Shown here one piece after another: positions 1 to 8,106 of a stretch of DNA of 64,000 bases. The stretch is from NCBI GenBank assembly GCA_937890595.1, contig CALADM010000027.1:1-64000 (forward strand), written 5' to 3'. The notes under the pieces were generated by a model. The model saw only the letters and a program-made list of their open reading frames with translations. It was not told where the DNA came from and ran no database searches. The first letter of the stretch is position 1. Each line of letters starts with the position of its first letter. The stretch comes from CAJMNU01 sp905214855. Lineage in GTDB: Bacteria; Bacillota; Clostridia; Lachnospirales; Lachnospiraceae. Position numbers and translations under genes: made by a program.

Positions 1-119
1 GCTTCCTTACGCATAGCAAGTCCTTTGTTGTAGATGAGTCTGCAACAGCCAAATGTCTGATGGATTAGATTTTTCTGTTCCCTGTTTGGGTAGATTCTAA
101 ATTTGATACCTTTTTGCAT
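1..119 (-). CDS. tnpB: IS605 OrfB/TnpB family protein, N-terminal 39 residues, cut by window edge
   Basis: Reading leftwards from an ATG at 119-117, the frame stays open to the window edge and begins MQKGIKFRIYPNREQK, followed by a CCRLIYNKGLA stretch. This is the characteristic start of IS605 OrfB/TnpB, the RNA-guided nuclease ancestral to Cas12. The ATG overlaps the tnpA stop codon by one base (TAATG), so the two are probably translationally coupled, as in many IS200/IS605 elements. The catalytic RuvC and zinc-finger parts, the right end and any omega RNA lie outside the window, so it cannot be judged intact. Confidence 0.85.
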   Translation of the reverse strand, partial: MQKGIKFRIYPNREQKNLIHQTFGCCRLIYNKGLAMRKE

Positions 120-541
120 TATCCCTGTTTATCCTTTTGCCTTTGCGATGTTTTCTGATTTTCGATATACTGCCTGATTACATCAAGCGGAGCACTGCCA
201 ACGGTTGATACAAAATAGCTGTTGGTCCACAGTGACGGCATTCTTGTTTTTAATGATGGATATTCACTTCTCAAAATCTTTGAACTATATCCTTTTAATG
301 ATTTAACCGTTTTGTGAATACCGAATTGAGGGTCTGCCTCCATGAGTATGTATACATGGTCTGGCATGATTTCCAGTTCCATGATGTCTACAGGAATATT
401 TGCAGCATACTCAAGAAGAAGTTCCTTTAATCGGGTATCTATTCCATTTGTTAAAATTTTACGTCTATACTTAGGACACCACACAACATGATATTTGCAA
501 GAATAGACGATATTGTTATTGGATTTATATGTAATATTCAT
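119..541 (-). CDS. tnpA: IS200/IS605 family transposase TnpA, possibly defective HUH motif
   Basis: A 140-residue Y1 HUH single-strand transposase. The N-terminus contains YSCKYHVVWCPKYRR and the C-terminus contains IRQYIENQ, whose tyrosine is the expected nucleophile. The metal-binding HUH motif, normally PDHVH, reads PDHVYILME here: the second histidine codon CAC is TAC, one transition away. That change may reduce or abolish activity. The frame is open upstream to 592, but family alignment favours the ATG at 541 (MNITYKSNN). No good ribosome binding site precedes either start. The tnpB start overlaps the stop codon. Confidence 0.9.
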   Translation of the reverse strand: MNITYKSNNNIVYSCKYHVVWCPKYRRKILTNGIDTRLKELLLEYAANIPVDIMELEIMPDHVYILMEADPQFGIHKTVKSLKGYSSKILRSEYPSLKTRMPSLWTNSYFVSTVGSAPLDVIRQYIENQKTSQRQKDKQG

Positions 542-643
542 ATTATACACTATTTTGAAATCTAATACAAGCGTATTTTGTTCCATCTTCAATTACTTGC
601 GTAAATTCGATGGAAGTGTCTTATATAGCTAAAGCAAGGGGTT

Positions 644-2872
644 TTACGACACATTGGATAATTCTACTATTCTTTCTTTTAAACCAGAATACCGTTTCTG
701 TTCCATTGCATTATCCACCATAGATTGAAATACATCCGGAAGACCTACCAGACATACACAGGATTTTGCTCTCGTAACAGCTGTGTAGATCAGATTTCTG
801 GTCATAAGCATCCTAGGTCCTGAAAATACAGGAACAACAACCGCAGGATATTCACTTCCTTGTGATTTATGGATGGTAACAGCATAAGCAAGTTCCAATT
901 CTTCCATCTGTTTATAACTGTACTCCACTTTTCGATTTTCATCAAATATCACCGTAACAGTCTCTGCAAAAGAATTGATCTCTTCAATTCTCCCCATATC
1001 TCCATTAAAAACGCCAAGACCTTTATCCACTGGAATATTGTAACAATTTACAGTTTCCCACTCCATCTGATAATTATTTTTAATCTGCATTACCTTATCT
1101 CCCTCACGGAAGATGGTTTCCCCCACATGTTTCTCTCTTTTTTCTTCTGAAGGTGGATTTAAAAACTGCTGCAAAATAGAATTCAGCCGTTCTACCCCCA
1201 ACACCCCTTTTCGCATCGGAGTCATCACCTGAATATCAAACACACTGGCATTCACATATTTAGGAAGTTTTTCCTGAACCAATGTGATCATTGCACTGAT
1301 GATCGCATCTGGATTTTCTCTCCGGATAAATAAAAAATCACGGCTTCTTTTTGACAGATTAATCTTTTCTCCCTTGTTAATCCCATGAGCATTGACAATA
1401 ATATCACTCTCTGATGCCTGACGAAAAATATGATTTAATTTTACCACTGGAAAACGCCCAGACTCAATCATATCTTTCAATACGTTCCCCGGTCCTACAC
1501 TGGGAAGCTGGTCCACATCGCCAACCAAGATCAGACGTGTCCCTGGATTGATCGCTTTTAACAGCGCATGGAGCAAATGGATATCCACCATAGAAACCTC
1601 ATCAACGATCACTGCATCTGCTTCTAATGGATTTTCCTCATTGCGCTCAAAACGCATCCCTCGATTTCCTTCTTTTTCATCCGGTACTCCATTCAATTCC
1701 AATAATCTGTGGATCGTTCGCGCATCATATCCAGTTGCCTCCTGCATCCTTTTCGCCGCTCTTCCTGTCGGTGCTGCCAAAAGGATTTCCATATCTTCTT
1801 CCTCAAAATATCTCAAGATTGTATTGATTGTTGTTGTCTTTCCTGTTCCCGGACCACCTGTGATGATCAAAAGACCTCTGTTTACTGCCTCTATCACCGC
1901 CCGAATTTGAAGTTCATCCAAACTTACCTTTTCTTCTTTCTGTATCCCCACCAAGCGCTCCCTGATCTTCTTTTCAGGCACACTTCCCTCCAGATTCAGA
2001 TCGTGAAGCATCCGTGCGGTATTTAGCTCCATATAATAATACTGCGATGCATAGACTTCCACGTCTTCTTTTCCCTGTTTCATTACCAGTTTTTTCTCCA
2101 TCGCCATATCCATCAAATGCTTTTCAATTTCCTGTGCTTCTACCTTTAAAAGCTCAGATGCTGACTGTAAAAGCTCACTTTTAGGAAGATATGTATGTCC
2201 ATTCGCCTGTGACTGGTATAATACATACATCACACCACTCTTCATACGATAATCTGAATCTGTAAAAATACCGACCCGTGCTGCAATTTCATCTGCGATC
2301 TTAAATCCAACTCCCGGAATGTCATCTGCCATCTTATAAGGGTTTTCCTTAATGATTCCATATAACGCCGGACCATATTCATGATAGATTTTCACTGCCA
2401 GATTCATAGAAATGCCGTAGCCCTGCAAAAAAATCATTGCCTGACGCATTTCCTTTTTTTCGCTCATCTGCTCTGCAATGGATCTTGCCATTTTGTCACT
2501 GATCCCTTTGATCTCTGCCAGACGCTCCGGCTCTTCCTCGATCATGCGAAATGTATCTGCTTTAAAGCGTCGTACAATTCTTACTGCCAATGCAGGACCA
2601 ATCCCTTTGATCGCACCAGAACCCAGATATCTCTCCATAGAAGCAGTATCTTCTGGTGTCTTGATCTCATAGGATTCCACAGCAAGCTGTTCCCCATACA
2701 TGGGATGTTCTGTCATATTTCCCACTGCTTCCAGCATCTCTCCCTCATTGATATACTGAAATGTACCAACTAAAGTATACTCTTCCCCCTCTGATATCAG
2801 ACTCAAAACAGTATATCCATTGTCTTCATTGCGATATTTGATCCGTTCCACAAATCCTTTTACTACTGCCAT
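644..2872 (-). CDS. recD2: SF1B DNA helicase RecD2 (RecD/TraA family)
   Basis: A 742-residue ATP-dependent 5'-3' DNA helicase of the RecD2 type found in bacteria that use AddAB instead of RecBCD; it acts in mismatch and recombination repair. The N-terminal OB-like domain is followed by helix-hairpin-helix motifs (for example GSGAIKGIGPALA near residue 85). Helicase motifs follow in order: Walker A GGPGTGKTT near 336, DEVSM near 422, GDVDQLPSVG near 449, and the C-terminal VTIHKSQGSEYP and YTAVTRA motifs after about 667. GAGGTGA precedes the start. The last few residues and the TAA stop appear to lie in the left end of the IS element, so the native C-terminus may have been replaced; all helicase motifs are intact. 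Confidence 0.93.
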   Translation of the reverse strand: MAVVKGFVERIKYRNEDNGYTVLSLISEGEEYTLVGTFQYINEGEMLEAVGNMTEHPMYGEQLAVESYEIKTPEDTASMERYLGSGAIKGIGPALAVRIVRRFKADTFRMIEEEPERLAEIKGISDKMARSIAEQMSEKKEMRQAMIFLQGYGISMNLAVKIYHEYGPALYGIIKENPYKMADDIPGVGFKIADEIAARVGIFTDSDYRMKSGVMYVLYQSQANGHTYLPKSELLQSASELLKVEAQEIEKHLMDMAMEKKLVMKQGKEDVEVYASQYYYMELNTARMLHDLNLEGSVPEKKIRERLVGIQKEEKVSLDELQIRAVIEAVNRGLLIITGGPGTGKTTTINTILRYFEEEDMEILLAAPTGRAAKRMQEATGYDARTIHRLLELNGVPDEKEGNRGMRFERNEENPLEADAVIVDEVSMVDIHLLHALLKAINPGTRLILVGDVDQLPSVGPGNVLKDMIESGRFPVVKLNHIFRQASESDIIVNAHGINKGEKINLSKRSRDFLFIRRENPDAIISAMITLVQEKLPKYVNASVFDIQVMTPMRKGVLGVERLNSILQQFLNPPSEEKREKHVGETIFREGDKVMQIKNNYQMEWETVNCYNIPVDKGLGVFNGDMGRIEEINSFAETVTVIFDENRKVEYSYKQMEELELAYAVTIHKSQGSEYPAVVVPVFSGPRMLMTRNLIYTAVTRAKSCVCLVGLPDVFQSMVDNAMEQKRYSGLKERIVELSNVS

Positions 2873-3004
2873 CTACTATCTTTTCACCTCATCACACAGG
2901 ATCACCTGCAAATTATAAAAAAAAGACCTGCGCTGGTAAGTCAGAATCTTTTCTACCGGCTCAAGTCCTTTCTATCTCTCTATAGACACATTGAAAAAAT
3001 GTTT

Positions 3005-4015
3005 TTAATCATTAAAACGCTTTGATTTACTATCTCCATGTTCAAATTCGATGAACTTTCCGGTTCCGATCGCTACAGCTGTCAGCGGATCTTCTGCGAT
3101 CATAGTTGCAATCCCTGTCTTCTCCTCAATCAGAGAATCCAGACCGCTCAATAAAGAACCTCCTCCTGTCAGCACAATACCTCTGTCGAAAATATCTGCT
3201 GCCAGCTCTGGTGGAGTGCGCTCTAATACACTGTGTACTGCATCCACGATCTGCATTGCCGGCTCTCTCAGTGCCTCTAATGTCTCATCCGATGTAACAA
3301 CAATCGTTTTTGGAAGACCTGTTACCAGATTTCTTCCTCTTACTTCCATTGTCAACATCTCCGGTCTTCTTGCAGCTGCACCGATATTGATCTTGATCTC
3401 CTCAGCTGTTCTCTCTCCTATCAGCAAATTATGTTTCTTTCTCATATAACGGACCAGAGCCTCATCAAAATCGTCCCCTGCTGTTTTGATAGATGTACTT
3501 ACTACTGTACCTCCCAAAGAAATTACAGCGACATCTGCTGTACCGCCTCCAATATCTACGATCATATTTCCGCATGCCTTGGAAATATCAATTCCTGCAC
3601 CGATCGCTGCTGCTACTGGTTCTTCAATGATCGTCACTTCTCTGGCGCCTGCCTGATATGTTGCATCTTCGACCGCCTTACGCTCCACTTCTGTTGCTCC
3701 AGACGGAATGCAGACACTGATACGTGGCTTACGCAGTGTTCTCTTACCCACTGCCTTCTCAATGAAATACTTCATCATCTTCTCAGTAACTGTATAATCT
3801 GAAATTACGCCTTGACGCAGTGGTCTGACAGCTACGATGTTGCCCGGAGTACGTCCGATCATCAAACGTGCCTCCTCACCAATTGCTTTAATTTTCTTTG
3901 TATCACGGTCAATTGCTACGACCGATGGCTCCTTTAGAACGACACCTTTTCCTTTGATGTACACCAAAATACTGGCTGTACCCAAATCAATGCCGATATC
4001 ATTTGACATCATCAT
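3005..4015 (-). CDS. mreB: Rod shape-determining protein, MreB/Mbl family
   Basis: A 336-residue bacterial actin that polymerises under the membrane and guides lateral cell-wall synthesis. Actin-fold nucleotide motifs are present: phosphate 1 DIGIDLGTAS at the N-terminus, phosphate 2 VDIGGGTADVAV near 152, and the adenosine motif LTGGGSLL near the C-terminus. The frame extends upstream to 4066, but an AGGAGG eight bases before the first ATG of ATGATGATG (4015) fixes the start. It stands alone, not beside mreC/mreD, so it may be the Mbl or second MreB paralogue; sequence alone does not separate these. Confidence 0.92.
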   Translation of the reverse strand: MMMSNDIGIDLGTASILVYIKGKGVVLKEPSVVAIDRDTKKIKAIGEEARLMIGRTPGNIVAVRPLRQGVISDYTVTEKMMKYFIEKAVGKRTLRKPRISVCIPSGATEVERKAVEDATYQAGAREVTIIEEPVAAAIGAGIDISKACGNMIVDIGGGTADVAVISLGGTVVSTSIKTAGDDFDEALVRYMRKKHNLLIGERTAEEIKINIGAAARRPEMLTMEVRGRNLVTGLPKTIVVTSDETLEALREPAMQIVDAVHSVLERTPPELAADIFDRGIVLTGGGSLLSGLDSLIEEKTGIATMIAEDPLTAVAIGTGKFIEFEHGDSKSKRFND

Positions 4016-4315
4016 AAGTTCTTTCCTCCTATATCTCTCTTTTCCACTTATCAACGCGTCAAACAACAGAAACTATGTCTTTGTTGTTATTTTTTCCATG
4101 TATTCCCATATTTCGTCTATTCTATCCTATTATATACAAAAGATCTATTTTTTAAAAGAGGTATTTTATAAATTTTCTTTTAAGAAATTCGTTGTCAACT
4201 ACTAATGAAACCTCTTTTCTAGTATGCGCCAGTCCCCTTTGCCCTAAACTCTCTCCTCAAAAAAATCCAAAAAAGGTATTTTCTTCTGCTTTTCTATAAT
4301 CATCATAACTTAAAA
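4016..4315. other. Intergenic region upstream of mreB
   Basis: AT-rich leader of mreB. A minus-strand TATAAT (4129-4134) about 115 bases before the start is the best -10 box; no convincing -35 box accompanies it. No ORF with a ribosome binding site and no RNA-like fold was found apart from the terminator that begins at 4316. Confidence 0.4.
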
Positions 4316-4354
4316 AACAGTCCTGAACTTCTAAAGCGTAGCATTCAGGACTGT
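4316..4354 (-). terminator. Intrinsic terminator after the glycosidase-like gene
   Basis: ACAGTCCTGAA and TTCAGGACTGT form a perfect 11-bp stem. On the minus strand it is followed by TTTTTT, 16 bases beyond the stop codon of the gene at 4370-6487. Confidence 0.85.
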
Positions 4355-4369
4355 CCTATCTTTTTTCAT

Positions 4370-6487
4370 TTATGCCGGATATGGATCCATATTTTCTACT
4401 TCTACAATCCATTGACTATTATCCGGAAATCCCGGATGCTCTCTCTTACATCCTTTCCATCCCATTGCCATAAGCGGGATTGCCAAAAGCAATGAACCAT
4501 TTCCTGGAAGGTAGAGAGGAAGGTCTTTTCTTGATCTTTGCATATTGTTGCCACTGGCAACATAGCTGTTTTTCATGGTATCCTTCAATAGAATATCAAT
4601 TGCTGTCTCTGGTTCATTCAGTCGGACAGCTGTCATCGCCATCATAGCAAAATCCCATCCCCAAAGGCTCTGATAATCCCAGCATTCCAAGACTTTATGC
4701 AGTGTTTTCCTCATCTTTTCCTTGTCTGTCCTTTTACTATCGATCAGACCAAATGCACCAAGCATAGATGGATGATCTTTATTGTAGCGTTCAAATGTGT
4801 CCGGACAATTTTTATGTGCCAGATACAAACCATCTTTTTCTGGCATATCTGCCATATGATCTGCCACATACTTCCACTGTTCTCTCTTTTCAGGCACTTT
4901 TCCCATACGTTCTGCCCACTGACACGCAAGATGAAGTCCTACATTCCAGTATTCCAACTCAAATGCAGGATTCACTGTCTGATCGGCTCTATGACATTCC
5001 TGAACCGGTATCACAGGAGATGGCAGTTCAAAGCAGTTCTCTTCTTCCTTCCATTCAACAAAATCGACCATAAAATCGGCACTTTCTTCCACTAATGGCC
5101 AATACGTTTCCTGAAAACATTCCTTTTCTTTGTTATCTTTCTGGCTTTCCATCTGCTGCCATGCAAGTTCCAGCATATAGATCACATGTGGCTGCTGCCA
5201 GATCAAAAGTGGTGCGATCGGAGAAGGGCAGTCTATCCCTTCAGGACCTACCATTTTGGGCCATCTTGCTCCCGCATATCCATTGCGTCGTGCATTTTCC
5301 CTTGCCTGAGGCAAAATCTCTAAATACCATTTTAAACTGCGTTCCAGTAAATCCGTATGATGCCAGAGCGGAAGCCATGCACAATGCCATAAATACATCT
5401 CCAAATGTGCTTTTCCATACCAACTGTTACAAGTCAGCCCCGTCTCCTGTGGCGGCATATCCCCAGCTGAATTCAAAGCCATCAGATACTTAGAAAGTAC
5501 GATTCTTCTCTCAAGCTCCCATGCCCTTGGGTCTTTGCTTTCACGAAGACGCAAAGCACCGCCTTTTTCCCAGAAAGATGACCAACCATTTTTACTGCTT
5601 TCTTCGGTCTGCAAATAAGTAATGGTCTCTAGCATCTCCAATTCTTTAGAAGAAACGGCTTCATGTGCAAAATCTAAAAAAGAAACAGTAAACATCAAAT
5701 GATCTTCCTGTGGGATAAGACGCACTTCATGACCACTCTGTTCAATGCAAACTCGGCTTTGAACCTGAATCACTACATAATATTCATTCTGATCCAGTTT
5801 TCTCCTTAAAATCAGACTACTTGGGGTTCTATCCACGATTTCTGTTTTATGCTTCTCATCACTGTTCCAATCGGAAGCTGTAATATCAGAAGAACCATAT
5901 GGAAACCATATCCGAACTTCTAATTTTCCATCTTTCATTGCCTGACTTTTTACATCAAAACCCAACGTATTTTCTTCTTGATGGCAAACGGTTCGAACCT
6001 CACAAAGATCTCCATTCAGCATAAAATGGCTGTCCAAAACACCAGTATAAAGATGTAACTCCTGAGAAATGTTGGAAATCTGCTCTTGCTGCAACTCTTT
6101 TTCTTCATAACAAAAACCAATCCTCGCCAAATTCAGACGATGCGGATTCTGTCTCAGCCAATCATATACTTCCCCATTTCCAGCAACACGCCTCTGTGGA
6201 TAACGAACCGTTTTCCCACATGAGATGTATTCTGTCATAACCAGATCATCCAGTGTATATTTTTTTTGTTCTCCCTCTGCTGGTTTTGTGTGCCATCCAT
6301 TTCCTGAAAGAGTACAAAGAGGCAGGATTTCCTTATATTCTTTATATAAAGACTGCATACCTGTTATGTCTGCTGTAAATCCCAGTCTCCCATTCCCCAC
6401 TGTCAGAGGCGACTCTGGTACGATCTCACTTAGTTTAGGATCATGAGCACTGACCCATTCTTCTCTGTCAATCAAGCTCCTGCACAC
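4370..6487 (-). CDS. Six-hairpin (alpha/alpha)6 glycosidase-superfamily protein, GH65-like; substrate unknown
   Basis: A 705-residue protein without a signal peptide, so probably cytoplasmic. Near residue 31 it has GNGRLGF, the type of motif that opens the N-terminal beta-sandwich of GH65/GH95-class enzymes. Around 412-440 it has GARWPKMVGPEG and IWQQPH, resembling the conserved central barrel of GH65 relatives, then a Trp/His-rich barrel. I cannot assign a substrate, nor say whether it is hydrolase or phosphorylase. The frame opens with GTG at 6487; an AGGAGC lies just inside the gene, so the true start may be a few codons downstream. It follows GH105 in the same orientation with a 122-base gap, suggesting a joint role in plant or host glycan breakdown. 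Confidence 0.6.
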   Translation of the reverse strand: MCRSLIDREEWVSAHDPKLSEIVPESPLTVGNGRLGFTADITGMQSLYKEYKEILPLCTLSGNGWHTKPAEGEQKKYTLDDLVMTEYISCGKTVRYPQRRVAGNGEVYDWLRQNPHRLNLARIGFCYEEKELQQEQISNISQELHLYTGVLDSHFMLNGDLCEVRTVCHQEENTLGFDVKSQAMKDGKLEVRIWFPYGSSDITASDWNSDEKHKTEIVDRTPSSLILRRKLDQNEYYVVIQVQSRVCIEQSGHEVRLIPQEDHLMFTVSFLDFAHEAVSSKELEMLETITYLQTEESSKNGWSSFWEKGGALRLRESKDPRAWELERRIVLSKYLMALNSAGDMPPQETGLTCNSWYGKAHLEMYLWHCAWLPLWHHTDLLERSLKWYLEILPQARENARRNGYAGARWPKMVGPEGIDCPSPIAPLLIWQQPHVIYMLELAWQQMESQKDNKEKECFQETYWPLVEESADFMVDFVEWKEEENCFELPSPVIPVQECHRADQTVNPAFELEYWNVGLHLACQWAERMGKVPEKREQWKYVADHMADMPEKDGLYLAHKNCPDTFERYNKDHPSMLGAFGLIDSKRTDKEKMRKTLHKVLECWDYQSLWGWDFAMMAMTAVRLNEPETAIDILLKDTMKNSYVASGNNMQRSRKDLPLYLPGNGSLLLAIPLMAMGWKGCKREHPGFPDNSQWIVEVENMDPYPA

Positions 6488-6610
6488 TGCCGCTCAAAAC
6501 AGATTTCACAGAATAACATTGTTTTTGCTAACTTTCTATTTTGAGAGGTTTCTCCTTTCCTAAATACTTTTCGGTCTTTTATTTTCTTAGTTTTTTACTA
6601 CATTTCTATA

Positions 6611-7708
6611 TTACAGGCTCTGTGCCGCTTCCTCACACATCAGGATAAAAGCACCTGCACCATGAAGATCATTCTCACTGGTTGGACGGTTACAATAATG
6701 GGTATAATCTCCAACACCAGTTCCGATACAGATATTATCAATGATCACACCATTTTCGTTGTATTTCAGGCGATCAATGATACCCTCAAATCCCTTTCTA
6801 GCATAAGAAAGATAAGACTCATCCAGATATCCCAGACGTACTGCTTTACAAATCGCTGCTGTAAAAAGACAAGTACAGGAAGACTCCAGCCAGTTTCCAT
6901 CCTGACCACCTTTATCTACTACCTGATACCAAAGACCAGTTTCCTCATCCTGATATTTTACTACGGCACGCAGCAGATCCAAAGCCACATCAATCATGGC
7001 ATCTCTCTTAGGATATCCCTCCGGAATAAATTCTGCGTCATCCAGCAGTGCAACCGGAACCCATCCAATAGAACGTCCCCAAAATTCCGGAGAACATCCT
7101 GTCACTGGATCTGCCCACGGCTGTTTTCTGTTAAAATCAAATGCATGATACAGAAGTCCTGTTTTCTTATCTCTGGTATTTCTCTCCATCATCAAAGCCT
7201 GATAAATGCAAGCATCAAAATACTCAAGATGGTCAAATTCTGCTCCGTACTGTGCTGCGATCGGTCCTCCCATGTACAAACCATCCAACCACATTTCATT
7301 AGCATTTCCCTCTTTATGCCAAAAACCACCTTCTGCATTTCTTGGAAAATTCAATACCAGTGGAAGGAGTGTATCCAATGCTTTTTTATATCTATCATCT
7401 CCTGTCTCTTTATACAGATCATATAACAGGATTCCAGGCTGGATGTCATCCAACTGTCCAGGATCAAACGTATGGATTTCTCCATTTTCATCAATAATAG
7501 AATCAATCCATTCTTTGATATAATCAAAATATTTCTGTTCTTTGCAAAGACGATATGTCTTTTGTACTCCTGATAAAAAGACACCTTGATGATAGTGGAA
7601 ACGTCCTTTTGGAGGAAGATCCTCTGCCTTAAATTTCTTCATCATCGTGTCGCATGCCATTTTAGCATACTCTAAAGGAGTATGTCCTTTGTAAACCATA
7701 GTCTCCAT
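6611..7708 (-). CDS. GH105 unsaturated rhamnogalacturonyl hydrolase (YteR/RhiN-like)
   Basis: A 365-residue (alpha/alpha)6-barrel enzyme expected to remove the unsaturated galacturonyl residue left at the non-reducing end by pectate or rhamnogalacturonan lyases. Family motifs are MWLDGLYMGGP near residue 140, whose aspartate is the expected proton donor, EFWGRSIGWV near 206, and the tail CNRPTSENDLHGAGAF. There is no signal peptide, consistent with cytosolic processing of imported oligosaccharides. AAGGGA lies eight bases before the ATG. The downstream GH65-like gene probably shares its transcript. A YtcQ/YteP/YtcP-like importer at 25.8-29.5 kb could supply the substrate. Confidence 0.88.
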   Translation of the reverse strand: METMVYKGHTPLEYAKMACDTMMKKFKAEDLPPKGRFHYHQGVFLSGVQKTYRLCKEQKYFDYIKEWIDSIIDENGEIHTFDPGQLDDIQPGILLYDLYKETGDDRYKKALDTLLPLVLNFPRNAEGGFWHKEGNANEMWLDGLYMGGPIAAQYGAEFDHLEYFDACIYQALMMERNTRDKKTGLLYHAFDFNRKQPWADPVTGCSPEFWGRSIGWVPVALLDDAEFIPEGYPKRDAMIDVALDLLRAVVKYQDEETGLWYQVVDKGGQDGNWLESSCTCLFTAAICKAVRLGYLDESYLSYARKGFEGIIDRLKYNENGVIIDNICIGTGVGDYTHYCNRPTSENDLHGAGAFILMCEEAAQSL

Positions 7709-7863
7709 TTTATTTTCCCTTTCTTGAATTATTATTTTTTGTCCCTTTTATCCGAAGTATATCATTTTATTCTGGAAATAGATAGAATTATTTAAAGATT
7801 TTTATGATTTTTTTATGAGGCAGACACATTTTCTTCACATTTTTCTTTTATAGTATAACTAAG

Positions 7864-8048
7864 CTATTCGAGAGGATAGCGAGGCCTTTGATTCAGGTAT
7901 ACTTACTTGTAATCACAAAGCTTTTTCATACTCATACCGGACAGGTATTCCTGTCCGGTCCCCCTATTAATTTATTTTACGTTATACCTACCCTATTTCC
8001 AATTGAGAAAGGAACCACTGCACATCCCAGCAGCGGTTCCTTTTGCAT
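7864..8048 (+). ncRNA. Candidate orphan structured RNA of about 185 nt
   Basis: There is no ORF. In order: a hairpin CTATTC-GAGA-GGATAG with a GNRA tetraloop (7864-7879); an arm pairing GCCTTTGATT with AATCACAAAGC (about 7883-7922); a perfect 10-bp hairpin ACCGGACAGG-TATT-CCTGTCCGGT (7936-7959); and a strong terminator (8008-8048). A TATAGTATAACT stretch at 7849-7860 could hold the -10 box, but the -35 is poor. No plus-strand gene follows, so it is not a leader. It matches no family I can recognise (not TPP, T-box, tmRNA, RNase P or SRP RNA); 6S RNA cannot be excluded. Confidence 0.5.
8008..8048 (+). terminator. Intrinsic terminator of the candidate RNA
   Basis: AAAGGAACC and GGTTCCTTT pair (9 bp). 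After one mismatch, CTGC and GCAG extend the stem, and the loop is 8 bases. The plus strand continues TTTTGCATTTT. Confidence 0.85.
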
Positions 8049-8067
8049 TTTCTAATCATAATGAAAA

Positions 8068-8099
8068 ACAGATGATGCCCATATAGGAACACCATCTGT
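8068..8099 (-). terminator. Intrinsic terminator of the membrane-protein gene
   Basis: On the minus strand ACAGATGGTG pairs with CATCATCTGT around a loop and is followed by TTTTTC. It lies just beyond the stop codon of the gene at 8107-9822. Confidence 0.75.
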
Positions 8100-8106
8100 C
8101 AAAACT

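Larger units (their letters stand above)
1..650 (-). mobile_element. IS200/IS605 element, left part (tnpA side), right end outside window
   Basis: tnpA and the start of tnpB are in one orientation. Upstream of tnpA, about 600-650, lies a non-coding stretch carrying CCCCTTGCTTTAGC (minus strand), which resembles the subterminal end of this family. These elements make no target duplication or terminal inverted repeats, so the boundary is approximate. It is placed near 645-655 because that is where the neighbouring recD2 reading frame stops making sense. Confidence 0.7.

Noticed and set aside
6662..7426. A 254-codon open frame on the plus strand opposite the GH105 gene
   Set aside because: It has no ribosome binding site, a Cys/Ser/Ile-rich composition typical of antisense frames, and lies fully inside a well-supported GH105 gene.
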